From positions 112,305,319 to 112,369,318 of the forward strand of contig CP136066.1 of the NCBI GenBank assembly GCA_032622095.1: DNA of 64,000 nucleotides, in the 5' to 3' direction. Below are positions 1-13,296 of the stretch, piece by piece. The DNA is from Siphonodentalium dalli. Its lineage: Eukaryota; Mollusca; Scaphopoda; Gadilida; Siphonodentaliidae. Positions within the stretch are counted from its first letter, which is position 1, and each line of letters opens with the position of its first letter. The notes under the pieces were generated by a model. That model saw nothing but the letters and a program-made list of their open reading frames with translations, searched no databases and was not told where the DNA came from. The position numbers were made by a program, and so were the translations under genes.

Positions 1-1469
1 CGACACTTATTCTATGTTGTTGATGATGATAATTAGCGCTTTTATAATCACAGTCAATAACTGATTTGTAGAAAAATTAGTGATTGAGAAATGTTTTTAT
101 TATTTTTATATAGGAAATACAAACTCAAATTACATTTGTTCCCAACATAATATGGCCCTATGTACAGTTAATAGCATTCACTCACAAATCATATGTAGTA
201 GTGTTACAGTGTGTGATTGAATGTTTTGTGTTCATAATACATACATATACTAGTATATAATCAGAGTAGAGGTGGCAGCAGTTGGGCTGGATGGTGAGCA
301 GTCAGGATAGGACAGCTCCATTCTTTCTATGGGATAAACAGGGGCAAAGGCAACAAACTGATATAAAACACTGGAAAGTGGAAATTTACCAGAACAGAAG
401 GTGGCGGACAAGATCATTTGATTGTTTCGAGCACCTTGGGCGCTTGCATCCCAATTTCCCAAATCCCAAGTGGGTCAGTCATAAGATGCATTGCGGATTG
501 TACTGTCTTGAGTTACCTCGAGTGGCAAAGTTGTTGTTGTTGTTGCCTATAACTTATTTAATTACATATCTTTAACTCACATATTTTACCCATATTTAAT
601 TGTCAATGAATTACCAATGCTCAATATTTATTTTCGGACAGTACATAATTATATGTTTTGTAGTTTCTAAATTAATTAATGACACAAACACACACACGCA
701 AAACTGACAACATATTCATGTGGTCTACATGTTTATATGACAATGACTAGCAAATGTGGTGTACTCATTTCATTGCAATGCATGTGCAGCACTTACCAGT
801 GCCAAATCTGATTGACATATACATGTATCAAATTAATATCGTTGGTTTGTGAGCTAGTCCACTTATCGCTTTATTTGTGGATCACGATTCAAGCAATTTA
901 GATTACAGTTGTATTCAACCTATACATCAAGAAAGAAGCAACAACAAAACTGGGACTTGCAATTACTTTCCTTTTGCTCCGATCCAGAAAAACAAAGGTA
1001 AACTGTAAACGTTACATCCAAGGAAGTCGCGAACGACAGTGAGTGTTGGGTGTATCTCGCCACTGACATGAGTATACCCATTTTCACCAAGCACCCAACC
1101 CACCCTCTGTCCCTCAGTTGTGTGTTAATTTTAAATCTGCCAGCTAGCACTGCTTGAAGTGCCTGCATTCGTCCCCATCAGAGGTTACTATCACAGCAGT
1201 TACATGGCACACTAACCGATTGTACACATAATGCAATGTACTAATTGATCTATTTATAACGGAACAATTGAAATTATCATTTGGTGTTTATATATTTTTT
1301 TTATTTTGTGGTTTTCTCGGGGAGGATTATAATAATGAAAGTGTCAATGACACTGTAGCTCAACTTGGAAAGGAAATAATTTCATGTGTTACAGTCAATG
1401 GAGCGATTAGGAATGCAGAAAGTTGAAATGTCTAAGTGATACTAGATTATCAACATGAAGGGATATATA
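1..1469. other. Left edge, no supported gene
   Basis: AT-rich sequence with short open frames on both strands, none with a recognisable domain or a convincing splice context. The best of them is a minus-strand frame at 462-250 that ends in a Ser/Pro/Thr-rich tail and has TTTATT (AATAAA on the minus strand) about 150 bases beyond its stop. It could be the last exon of a minus-strand gene, but nothing in the window joins to it. Confidence 0.4.
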
Positions 1470-3120
1470 TATAAAAGTAAAATCCAAGATGGTTGCTGGT
1501 GGCTACATGTGTATGTTTTCCAATGAAATTCAAAAACATTTGATAGCTTCCATCTAGTAAGATCAATATCAAGATTAATATGAAGTCTGGAGATGATCGG
1601 ATGAGGGAAGTGGACTCTATAGGGTGTGCCAAATGATTTTGTCATGCAAAGAGTAAAATCCAAGATGGCTGCCAGTGGACACGTTTTAAGGCCGAATGAC
1701 CCCAAAATGACTCGTTCCTATCTACGTCCCAATGTCAACAGTCATGACAAATTTCATGATGATGATCAGACCAAAGGTACGACATGTAGCCCGTGCCAAA
1801 GGATTTAGTCATGCAAAGAGTAAAAATGTTGGTGGCCATGTTTTTGGCCGAATGACCTAAAAATGACTCTTTCACATCTACATGTCAATATTAACATCCA
1901 TGACAAATTTCATGATGATCAGACAAACAGTACGACCTGTAGCCCATGCTAATGGATTGAATTTTGATATCCAAGATGGCCACTGGCAGCCATATTTTTT
2001 TGCCGAATGACCCCAAAATGAGTTGTTCCCATCTACATGTCAATCTCAAAAGTCATGACAAATTTCACAATGATCCGACCAAAGGTACGACCTGTGGCCC
2101 GTGCCAAAGGATTTAGTCATGCAAAGAGTAAAATCCAAGATGGCTCCAGCGGCCATGTTTTCTAGCCAAACGATCCCAAAATTACTCGTTCCCATCTACA
2201 TGTAAATATTAACATCCATGACAAATTTTATGATGATCAGATGAACAGTACGACCTGTAGCCCGTGCTAATGGATTGAATTTTGAAATCCAAGATGGTCG
2301 CTGGTGGCCATGTTTTTTGGCCGAATAACACCAAAATGAGTCGTTCCCATCTACATTTAAATCTCAACAGTCATGACAAATTTCATAATGATCCGACCAA
2401 AAGTACGACCTGTGGCCCGTGCCATAGGATTTAGTCATGCAAAGAGTAAAATCCAAGATGGCTGCTGGCGGACATGTTTTTTGGCCGAATGACCTAAAAA
2501 TGACTCGTTCCCATCTACATGTCATTGTTAACATCCATGACAAATGTCATGATGATCTGACCAAAGGTACGACCTGTAGCCTGTGTGAAAGGATTTAGTC
2601 ATGCAAAGAGTAAAATCCAAGATGGCTGCCCGCAGCCATGTTTTCTGGCCGAACGACCCCAAAATTACTCGTTCCCATCAACATGTCAATATTAACATCC
2701 ATGACAAATTTCATGATGATCAGACAAATAGTACGACCTGTAGCCAGAGCTAATGGATTGAATTTTGATATCCAAGATGGCCACTGGCGGCCATGTTTTT
2801 TGGTAGGTTGATCCCAAAATGTCTCATTCTCATCTACATATCAATGTCAACAGTCATGACAAATTTCATAATGATCCGACCAAAGGTACGACCTGTGGCC
2901 CGTGCCAAAGGATTTAGTCATGCAAAGAGTAAAATCCAAGATGGCTGCCAAGCGGCCATGTTTTCTAGCCAAACGATCCCAAAATTACTCGTTCCCATCT
3001 ACATGTAAATATTAACATCCATGACAAATGACCCCAAAATGAATCGTTCCGGGCTAAATGTTGATGTCAACAGCTATGACAAATTTCATAATGATCCGAC
3101 CAAAGGTACGACCTGTAGCC
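1470..3120. repeat. Tandem array of ~160-bp units
   Basis: About ten diverged units, recognisable by 'atccaagatggc' near 1482, 1661, 1971, 2133, 2287, 2451, 2614, 2770 and 2935, followed each time by 'ggccatgttttt', 'actcgttcccatctacatgt', 'catgacaaatttcat' and 'gtacgacctgt'. Two subtypes are mixed: one has 'aggatttagtcatgcaaagag' split across the junction, the other 'atggattgaattttga'. Spacing is about 155-165 bases. Related diverged fragments ('atcttggattttac') occur near 46040 and 46190. The open frames here are by-products of the repetition. Confidence 0.85.
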
Positions 3121-3160
3121 TGTATTGTTGACGACATACACGCACACGGACGACGGATAC

Positions 3161-3216
3161 CAAGCCATGGCAATAGCTCAAACTTTACAAAGTAAAGTTG
3201 AGCTAATAATGGCTTG
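3161..3216. repeat. Stem-loop at the end of the tandem array
   Basis: The stretch from 'caagccat' to 'atggcttg' folds on itself: 'agctcaaactttac' pairs with 'gtaaagttgagct', with a minor mismatch. It follows 'acacggacgacggatac', a tail typical of short interspersed or tandem elements in mollusc genomes (from memory, not searched). Confidence 0.6.
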
Positions 3217-4120
3217 GGCACTCCATTTGGTGGATGCACCTTAGCATATTCATATGGGCACCATCCCTTGGGCGAGACCCAACATCCTGAATCCAGTTAA
3301 TTATATTCACACCCTCTTTGCACCCCTCCTCAAGGACGTAGTGACAGGTCTGGTGTTGGGGTGACTCTCCCCCTCCCCAACATTGATAAAAATGTTCAAG
3401 CTAGAAAATCATTCCTGACCGGGTCTGACACATCTTTTATAGTTAGAGCATATTACACCACAATTACCCGCATAGGTTGAAATTGTTCTCAATTATTTGT
3501 ATATACATATGCCCAATCAGTTAGGCCTATTATATAGTGGGGAATAAGTTGTTTTTAGACCAACAGCAGCATATTTTTCTATTTTTTGTCAAAATTTTGG
3601 GCTGAAAATGTCCATTATTTGGGAAATTTTCCAACCTTAGGGGGTGTTGGGTTCGACATTTCCAACAGTTGGAAAGTTTGAGACAACAGATGAAAATTTT
3701 CAACCCAAGGGCGGGGCTTTGTGAGATTTGTCTGGTTCAGACCCTATGGCCACGTCCCTGTCCTTCCCACAACCCTTGCAGGTCCACGGGTTAATAATTT
3801 GTCTTGGATCCCCCAACAGGTCCCTCAAGAATTCCAACTGCTAGAATTTTTCAACCTGGCACCCTGAATAGTTGGAAATGTTCCAACTCATAGCCATTCC
3901 AATCTAATTATTTTACTGACCATTGGAAAATATTTGACTGTTGATCCTGGTTGATCTAATAAAAAAAAAAACATTCACTCTTCATTCAATTCTGGTTGGA
4001 AAATTAAACTATGAGAACAATTTCAACCTATATTATGTCTCAAATTGCCAATGAAGGCATGAAATGTTACTATGTTTTATTATTTCCAACGTATGCTAAT
4101 CATTTTAATTCAATTGACAT
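3217..4120. other. Gene-free stretch with decayed repeats
   Basis: Contains many partial palindromes built on 'ttccaac'/'gttggaaa' (3600-3900), resembling diverged material in BCS1L intron 1 (23450-23860). A 12-base A run lies near 3960. No coding signal seen. Confidence 0.5.
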
Positions 4121-7100
4121 CCCAGAAAGCACAATGACGTCGGCCCGACGTTGGGTTCCCGATGTCGGCCCAACCGTCGGTATGTCCGTCGGGGCGACGT
4201 CGTTGTGAAATAGAGATAGTCGGCAACAGGTCGGCACCCGACGTTGTCTAGATCTCGCCAGAATTGGAGGTCGACATATGGTCGGCTGCGGACGGGAAAC
4301 TGACCAGTGATAAATAAATCGCAGAATATTTATATATCACGCACCATATTCAAGGGATTCCCGAAGTCGTATATTAATCTTTGCTATATAAATTCCACCC
4401 TTGAAGGTTTATTGCACTTTCCATGCTTTTATAGTAGTTTTTGAAGTGATTGTCGTTGTTTTCATACATTGGTCAGTAAAACGTCAGTTGCCGACGGATT
4501 GCCAACCGAAAACGTCATTGTCGCTAATATGACGTCGTTGTACATCTCGTCTGCTGCGTCAATTGAAAGCTTCGGTCACATTATTTTCGACTTTAAATTC
4601 GTTGCTGATTGGAGCCTAACATTATTATTTCTTCTCTGATGTGGAAAATTAATCACAATCGGTGTTAATGATTACGCAGAGGACCATGCGTGCATGGATA
4701 CATTTCCACGGCGGAATAAAATAGGTAAGTTTAATATTTTTCCAACATATATTGCACACTCATGGCAATCATCCGAAGTTCCGGGCTCGATTGATACCCC
4801 TAAATAAAACAGCTTAATAATTGCCACATATGTCTCTATTATATAGAGTTTCTCATTGTATCAAAAAGATTGTTACGTTTTAGACTTTTAGTATGTTAAC
4901 ACGTCAACATTTATTTAATTTTGGTCTATTGTCAGCGCAGTCAGCAACCCGACGTCGGCAATCGACAGTGTCGTATTTATTTATTATTATCTATTGTCAG
5001 ATATGTATGTAATGTCTAAAAGGTACACAGTTTGAATGTCAATTGAAGGGCCAAATTATGTTCTATTTTGTTACATCGCGGCCCAGTTCTGGAGGGATCA
5101 ACAAATATGCTTAACATTAATGTTATATTCGGCCTCTTTATGCCACAGCAAGATTAATTTTAGTGATATAATTGAGAACGTTTGGGTCCAGAACTTTCTT
5201 CCGCATTTATCAATAAAGAGTTTCTTCAACTTCCTTGTTACGATCTGGTCCTCACATGGTACATGTATAAATAAAGGGCATGCATGTGCATGTCACACAT
5301 GTGCGAAAATTCAATGTAGATTGAACCTAGTTCTGACATTAGCAGTATTGTTCATGGCATATGCAGTAACTGTTGATATGGCGTATGGATCAACATAATG
5401 TGACCTTCTTCCAAATCACGTCAATAAACGTTAGAAGTTCTAATGAGCCATGTCCGTTTAAATTATTGTAATGTATTCTATTTATATAACCGTTACATGT
5501 ATATTCCTGGATTGGATATTAGGGCAACAGTTTCTTTTGCTAAAAAAAAATGCATGTTAATATTTAATATATGCATGATGAAACGTGAAGAGCGTTTAGC
5601 AAGCGCTATTTTGAATTGCACGAATAAACTATTGGCAAAAAACAATTGTTTCTATTGACATGCCACATCGGTCCTCCCGTCCGTCTGCCCTAGTAGATAA
5701 CTCGGCCATATATTAGTATTATAGGTCATCAGATATCTTTAAACATTGAAAGGTACATGTATGTTGGCCAGCATTGGGGTCGATCGGGTACTTTCAAGTA
5801 TGCAAGTGTGTTTAGTATTTCCCTCTATAGCTTTAAAGGACCACTGTTGGATATGGTAATAACAGCATATAACCCCCTTGATTGGAGATGTTGGTGTGTG
5901 CATGGGACATAGATGTAAATGGTTGTATCAAGGGAGCAATGCCGGTCGTCTTAAAACTTGCTGCATGCTAGTGACAAATTAATTTTATGTTAGAAGCAGG
6001 ATACATGTATCAGAGAATTAAATGGAGACACGGACTCAGTGTATATGAGTGTTAATGATTGCTTCAAATGCGCTTGCTTCAGTGAGTGTGAACAAATTCT
6101 CATTTCTTATCGAAATGGCTATGTATCGATCGGAATGGGACATTGAGATGTCCCTCAACTCGGATCAACCTTGAAAATCGGTCCCAATTTTCGCATATGT
6201 CAGGGTTCAAATCATGACAACCTAATCTAGCTCAGATTGCGATGATCTAGGAATCGTTCACGATACATGTGGGAGATTTCCATGTGCTGCATGGTGTTTG
6301 TCATTCTGTACGTTGCTCCCCGAAGAGGAGTACATCACATTACGTATACGTGGATCCAGAGTCCCTACATGCATGTGAAAAAGCCAACAGTGCAGACTGA
6401 ACTCTCGGCCGAACTATATGCGTAGATATATATGATGTGAACTGGAAAGTTATCGGTATTTTGGAGTATTGGAGCTTCATGGTACAGAGTTTTGGACCTT
6501 CAGGCAATCGAACCGAAGAATATTAGGCTGGAAAAATCTTAGTATACAGGAAACTCTGGGATATAAAATTTCAAATTCAAAATTCCAGACATTATGTCTA
6601 AAGCAAGTCTGACGAATTTCACAGAGAACTATATACGTGCGGGCTGATTTATTAGAGACAAGTTAAGCACCATTTCGGACACCGTTGTATACATAATTAA
6701 CACTACTGATCGATCCACTATAAGTATATTACATAATAAATACCGTTATACATGTTTTTGCATTGATTTTTAACATTAAAAATTGTTGGCAGCTATTTGC
6801 GGTCTGGATCGTATATACGCAATCCTATAATATTCCACTTGAATTATCCCAATCAATATCAGTAGCTTTGTTTGATTTGTAATGTATAATTATATCAACA
6901 CAATTAAACATTGACAATTAGACATTTTTCTTCTGGCATTTATAACCGTTTCAAAATTTGTTTTGTGACTTCTTGGTTAACCGGAAATCCACAGAGAATT
7001 TCAATCGTTTTAGTCTTGTTAGTTTAGTTTGCAATTATAGCATATAGAGCTCAGTAGTTCACATTACCACGAACTGGATCATGCCACAATTATTTACTCC

Positions 7101-7250
7101 ATATCTATGCCCGTGCTGTAGCTATTGAGTAGATATTCATGCATGGCATGATCAAGACCACGAAAAGTCTTTGTGCCGACCGTGGTCGGCATGGCATCGG
7201 CTGCCAACGTAGGCTGCCGACGTCGGCCCGACGTTGGGTGGCTATCTGGG
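4121..7250. mobile_element. TIR element rich in CGACGTCGG motifs
   Basis: Starts 'CCCAGAAAGC' at 4121 and ends 'GCTATCTGGG' at 7250, which are inverted copies with mismatches. Just inside both ends lies 'GACGTCGGCCCGACGTTGGG', in the same orientation at each end because the motif is nearly self-complementary. More GTCGGC/GCCGAC words are scattered at 4200-4560 and near 4945. A 120-codon open frame at 5036-5398 has no recognisable domain, and no transposase is seen, so the element is probably non-autonomous. A clear TSD was not found: the flanking ACAT/ATGT only extends the inverted repeat. Confidence 0.5.
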
Positions 7251-7908
7251 ATGTTTTTATTCAGTCCGTGATTCCACGTGCGATCGACTGTCAACAAAAG
7301 CATATGACCCGCTATTGACAACGGAAGTAGGTCGAAACAAATAAAATGTTTACACAATAAGACAGATTTAACTTTTGTGGGGGTCTGGGAGTTGAAAAAT
7401 CAATAATTTGTTAATATTTTAGTGCTTAGTTTGGGTGTATTTTATTCTGTTTTTTATTGGCAGAAGCCGATCTGCAACTTGACATATTTTGTTGACCTAC
7501 TTTCCTCCGATGCGTTTCCACTCTCCGTCAGAAAAATTGAATTAAATCGGAAATTACTGTCCGAACTCGCCACAAATTGCACATGATCACCAACACATAT
7601 TCATTCTCAAGAATCAACAGGATTTTGGGAGATCAAGTGCATCTGTGGCTTTTGCCACGCGATAAACATCAACTGACCCGTTATACTGCCTGTGACCCGT
7701 TACTGCCTGAATGACTGTATATACCGACCGGTAGCACGTGGAACTTGTAGCAAAAACATATTGAAATATATACCTCATATACTACCACAGGGGGGGGGGG
7801 TCTCTAATTCGGTACCGAATAGCGGCGAACGCCGTCAACGTTGATTTTCTGACTCACTGCTCCGATTTTGGTCGGATAAACGGTATTGTCGCGTATATTG
7901 CTATTTCC
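7251..7908. other. Gene-free spacer
   Basis: No exon, RNA gene or element boundary recognised. A run of G lies at about 7790-7800. Confidence 0.4.
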
Positions 7909-8552
7909 AAAAGTGATATAAACCCTCCTTACCATGTAAAGTGCTGTAGAATGCCGATATAAACCTGTTTTGTACTTTCAAGTGGAAGAAATCTTTCTAA
8001 TCGAACCATAAACATGGCCTGATTCGCCATTAATCATGGCCTCTTTCTGATTGGTCGATATTCACGTGGCTTTGTTTACGAAAACATAGTCAGAAAAAAA
8101 CATTATGTATACTAAATATCGACCAATGAGAAAGAGTCACATTTGCTAATACGATAGGGGAACACCGTGTGCGTAACGTAACTATCACAAGTATAACGTA
8201 GTCTGATAACAACTTATCACCAATTTCATGCTTAAGACATTTTAAACATATCATCTTCGGCTTGTTTTATTTTATTTTTATGAAAAGGAATAACAAATGG
8301 GGTAATAACTATATATAACGACAAATAGAATCAAATTGATAATTTTCTTGGTACAGGCAAGCAAGGTACGAAAATTGTTGAAATCTGAGTACGAATGTCG
8401 GAGTGTTCCCCTATCGTATTCCGTTAATCACCAACCGTGGAGTGCATGTTCACGGTCTGGTTTGAAACAATTTTCTCACTTCAAAGTATACAAAAGTTGT
8501 TTTTATACATTCCACTGCATTTGACAGTGTAAGGAGGTTTTTATTCACTTTT
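7909..8552. mobile_element. MITE with ~80-bp TIRs and nested inverted repeats
   Basis: The left end (AAAAGTGATATAAACCC) matches the reverse complement of the right end (AAAAGTGAATAAAAACC) and the similarity continues for about 80 bases through 'tgtactttcaagtg'. Two further inverted pairs lie inside: 'gattggtcgatatt' (about 8050) with 'aatatcgaccaat' (about 8115), and 'aatacgataggggaacac' (8150) with its exact complement at 8403-8420. It has no coding capacity. The TSD is unclear. Confidence 0.65.
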
Positions 8553-8909
8553 GAAAGAAGAAAAACAGGCGACAATGTCGTTTATGCGGCCATAATCGGT
8601 TCGGTGAGACAGAAATGCAACGTATTTCGGGAATCGGAAACAGAAAGATGTCTGGCCTTGTCTTATATATAATAGATTATGTAAATAATGTTTTCTACAA
8701 AGTGCCTGTGACCGGTAGCTGAATTCAGCTAGGTTAGCTGAATAGAGCTATTGTATTAATTTGTATTGTACAATTTGTAGAGCTCTGTATTCTGAGACAT
8801 TTGCCATGATTTGCGACTAATTTCTCAAGCAGCGGGATTTCATTTTAATGTATAGAAGAAACAGAATTGGTCCGATAACCTGGCAGAACTTTAGAAGGCA
8901 GAAACCTGC
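8553..8909. other. Spacer with palindromic AGCTGAATTCAGCT words
   Basis: Contains 'tagctgaattcagctaggtt' near 8716, a self-complementary motif that recurs near 14920 and 15320. No gene seen. Confidence 0.4.
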
Positions 8910-8921
8910 GGTACTTCCTCA

Positions 8922-11900
8922 AGTTCCAGCAGGTCAGGCACAGGTGCCAAATGAGCTAAATAGCTCAATTGAGCTCACGTAGCTAAATCGAGCTAAATTT
9001 TTAATGTGATTTAAGTTCATTTCCTTAGTTCAACACATGCATTAAATTATCGCATTGCGAATTTACATTCATTAGTTAGACCCCACGTCAAGCTTCACAG
9101 AAACCCCTTCCATACAAGTAATTAAAACAGCAGTGGCGCGATCAAAGGCAATTTGATTAACACTTTTAGGAGAATTATTAAACTTCTTTTTGAACTTACA
9201 AATTGTGTTTATAAAACTGCCGCTTCTGCATATTAATTTACCTGGAATATATTTCTGAAGGTTAAGGACACAATGTTACAATGTCTTGTTCGACTAGATA
9301 AACCATTGGCATCGATTTACGAGAAATCGTTTGCCGAACGTATACTGATCTGCCATTAAGAGAAGAAGAAATACGGAAGCCGAGTGGTCAGTACATTCAT
9401 ATTTTACGCATTGTTTACTGTGTCTTCTATTGTATCGATGTGGTAAAAGCGCGTGGCTTTCCGTACCAGTGAAATTCAATTAAAATCATGCTTATAAACA
9501 CATAGATGGAGCCTGTTTTAAGCAGCCAAACAGAACGTTTGTTTCATTTTATCTTATGATAAGGCCTAAAAAAAAATACATTTGTTTCCGCTAACGAGCT
9601 GAAAAAAATTAGGGTAGGTAGGTAGGCTTAACTTTTTTTTGTTTGTTAACTCTTTTTTTTTTCAGTATCTTTAAAAATAACTGTATAATACTTGTCAATA
9701 ACCCAAACTATGCACTTCTTAGCCCCAATCAGGTTAACCCAAATGACAGAGGAACTAAAAACTCCAATTCAATCTTACATATGCTTCAATATTTACATAT
9801 ATACTAGTCTATATACTAATATAGTCTTTGATAATCCTAATATTTCCCATATGGTCTGGCGACAACTGGAGTCAGTCCAGCACCACTGCACTGTCACATA
9901 TTGGAGTGACCGTCTTGTACCGATCTCTTAATGATGGCTTCACAACCCCACCTTCTCCTCCGCATTCAGTGAAGGATCTAGGTATTTTTTGGGGACACCT
10001 GTTTTTGGGCAATGATATGCCAAAGACATAACCTGAAGGCCTGAGTGGAGGAAGGTTTGGGAGGGCCCCTGCTGAGGGTGGGGGTTTTCCCCCTGGAAAT
10101 TTGTTGAAAATCCATTGCATTTAGAGCTAATCTCGGGCACTTTGAGTCAGTATTTTGAATTTTACTGAGAGGTCAATTTGATCAAGTTTCTCAAGCATAA
10201 CTTTGGAAATGTTTATATATGTATGGATTGGAAATGCTTATAATTTATTGTCAGATTTCTTTTGGTTCAATGGATTATGCTTATCTTGCTTGAAATGAGA
10301 CTTACCATTATCACTCTAATTCATATAATAGGCTATTTTATAAAATTCAAGTGAGACATATACATAATATACTACATGTAGTACAGAAACAATGTCTATT
10401 TAGTTAGTATTTACTATTTATACATGTAGTACTAATCTCTATGTTAATTTTTCATTTGGTATTATGATATTCCACCTGATAACCAGGTTTATTCGATCAA
10501 ATTGTTAATGTTCCTGTACTGTATTTGATTGAAATACTGAAGTCTGAATCATTTTAAACAAACCTGAACTGAAACTATTTGTTGAAGTTTTCACAGATGA
10601 AAGCTAGATAAAGCCAAACATACTTTACAGTATGATTCCAACTGTTAAACTTAAATCTTTTTGTAAACCAAAATTTCTTATGTCAATATATATAAATGTT
10701 TTGCATCTTGTTTGTTTTTTTGTTTGGGTTAAATTTTTTTGTTTTTGCAATGGCAATAAAAAGTTTAGGGTCGGGGGGGGGGGGGGGGGGGGGGGTAGAC
10801 ACTACGCCGCCCTAATGATCAGCTCAAACTGCCCATTAGGGCGGCTAACGGTTCACTATACCCTGTGTAAAACTATCTATTTCACAACATTTTTCATCTA
10901 AACAATGAATGCTAGCCTTATTACCTCACCATATATTTTCTGTCGGTACTCCCCGCCACAAGTTGACGCCAAAAGTTCCCACAATCGGCGCACCTAAATG
11001 CTTCTATCAGACATTTGTCATTTGTCACAATACAAATAAGCATGGACCTCCATCTTGTTGTCATCGAGGTCGGCAGTACCGCAGTAAATACATTTCAGAC
11101 TAAAGTACTGGATAATCAATATTTTCGCATGGGTGGCGGGTTACGATTTTCGTACGCAGAGGTGTTTATTAAAGAGACGTTCTATTTCATTTCTGCAATT
11201 AAAGCATATCTCGCAATATCTCAGCTATTGTTCTCCGTCTTCCACCACAGCTCAGCGGTGTTGCTCATTTGTTCTCACCATTTGTAACTAACTGCATACT
11301 ATTGTCTGATACTTGTAATTATGTCGGTAGGCGTACGCTATTGGTATGTATACACGGGTATTTTGTGTGAACAATAATATTATTTGTTGAATGTTTCTGT
11401 TGTTGTTTAGTTGTAGCTGACACTTATTGGTTGGCTGCTACTTAGATCAAACAATCGTTGGCAGTCCTTGAGTCAGGTTGTTTTGCACATTCATGTCTTC
11501 TTCCAGTTGTCACATGTTTAACGGAAATATTTGAGTGGTTTCATCATACTGTGCTGTGCCAACAAGGGATCAAAGTGTGAAATGTTCACTGCGAAATTGC
11601 CAAAGCTGCACATCATATCAGTTGCACAGTAGAACTTATCGACATTGAAATCAGCAGTAATCATTATGACATTTTTTCACAGAGTAGGCTATTCCGATCG
11701 TGGTTACGATCTAGACTATTTCGTAATATCTTACAACGTATGCAAAATATAAGTTTAAAGACTTAATAACAGGATATATTCACCGATGTAATCAAGATTC
11801 AATGTAAATGTAACATTGGGTATACAGTATAAGCGGTCGGGATTATTCTATTCTCAACCTATCATCTGTTCAGCGATATCACACTTCGGCTATAAATGAG

Positions 11901-12663
11901 TAATGATTGTATCAGGTTATCCAGTAGTTTGACCTTGTTTTGTTCAGACTTCCCCGCATCGTCACATGATCGTGTGAAGGTCATCAAATCAACAACATGG
12001 CAGATGGAAGTCGTGTTTTGTGATGTTGACAAATGACAAATGTCTGATAGAAGCATTTAGGTGCGCCGATTGTGGGAACTTTTGGCGTCAACTTGTGGCG
12101 GGGAGTACCGACAGAAAATATATGGTGAGGTAATAAGGCTAGCATTCATTGTTTAGATGAAAAATGTTGTGAAATAGATAGTTGTACACAGGGTATAGGA
12201 AGCCGTGCGGCACTAGAAATGATGAAATACATTTCTAGTGCCATCGGGTCTAGGGGGGGGTTAAAATAGGGTTAGCGGAAACAAACGTCTTTTTTGTTTA
12301 GGCCTAAGCTTAGAGATAGCGGAGCGAATCTGACACAGCACGATTTGCCGACTGAAAAGTCAATTTAAAACTATTTTCTCTCACGAATTTTAATGAAAAC
12401 ATATGGATAAATCCTTAAGCAAATGTCACGTAAAAGCTATCAAGACTGTACGTTGTGAGTAGATGAGCACAAGATTATGAAGATATATTTGTGAAGCTCA
12501 ATATTAAGTTGGTCCAGTAGATATAAATTTGAAATGCGATAATTTGATGCACGCGTTGAACTGAGGAAATGGACTTAAATCACATTAAAAATTTAGCTCG
12601 ATTTAGCTACGTGAGCTCAAATGAGCTATTTAGCTCATTTGGCACCTGTGACCGACCTGTCCA
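8922..12663. mobile_element. 3.7-kb inverted-repeat element with 12-bp TSD
   Basis: Identical 12-mers GGTACTTCCTCA flank the unit at 8910-8921 and 12664-12675. The ends are inverted copies: 'CACAGGTGCCAAATGAGCT' near 8940 has its complement near 12625, and similarity continues through the 'aaatcgagctaaattttta' region to about 9060 and 12525. A second pair of arms, both 172 bases with very few mismatches, lies at 10856-11027 and 12027-12198. 'Gctaacgagc' and 'gggttagcgg' blocks near 9590 and 12265 are also inverted. No transposase frame is seen. A 9-12-bp TSD with long TIRs recalls Mutator-like elements, which is an inference. Confidence 0.65.
10773..10795. repeat. Homopolymer G tract, about 23 bases
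   Basis: Uninterrupted G run inside the 8922-12663 element. It is followed at 10807-10845 by a hairpin whose 12-base arms are GCCGCCCTAATG and its complement. Length is likely to vary between reads or individuals. Confidence 0.85.
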
Positions 12664-12675
12664 GGTACTTCCTCA

Positions 12676-13296
12676 TGTTTCTGCATGATCAGTCACTGAC
12701 ACTGTGTCAGTCACTAGAATTACATAAGTCATAACTATTATGACATAATTGATTTCTGAAATTACTTTCATTGATTCCGAATATTTAGTGTCATTGCTGA
12801 AAACAGTCATCAGCATTACATGTATCGCAATTCAGACGAAACTGTGCACATAATGTGTGAAAAATTTATGAAACATTTCCCACTCCCAGGAAGTAAAAAT
12901 AACTGAATATTATTTCGTACGGTTGAACTTCGTACTTCACAATTCACATACCAATAAATCCATATATCATATAACATAAGCTGTAATACTCTCAATAATT
13001 TCGGAATTGTGTTATCAAATTTAACTGATGATATTTCTTATGTAACTTATTCTAACTAATTCTTATATCGGTTAAGGATATCGAACAGTTCGAAGAAGCA
13101 AAGTTGCACTCAAAGTACACGTTTTGTGCAATAAAAATGGCCGCGCCCATGAACGTATTTGCCTTTGACGCTTTTGAATCAACTTAATATCAATAAATCC
13201 CGTATATAAGATATCAAATTTGCGAGTAAAATCGATTTTGACGAACTTGTGATCAGTTCAGCAATTGCAATTTTAATTCTGATGTAGGTCATTAGG
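12676..13296. other. Gene-free spacer
   Basis: AT-rich; no exon, RNA or element end recognised. Confidence 0.4.

Noticed and set aside
5036-5398. 120-codon frame inside the 4121-7250 element
   Set aside because: No transposase or other domain; composition is like that of the surrounding AT-rich DNA.
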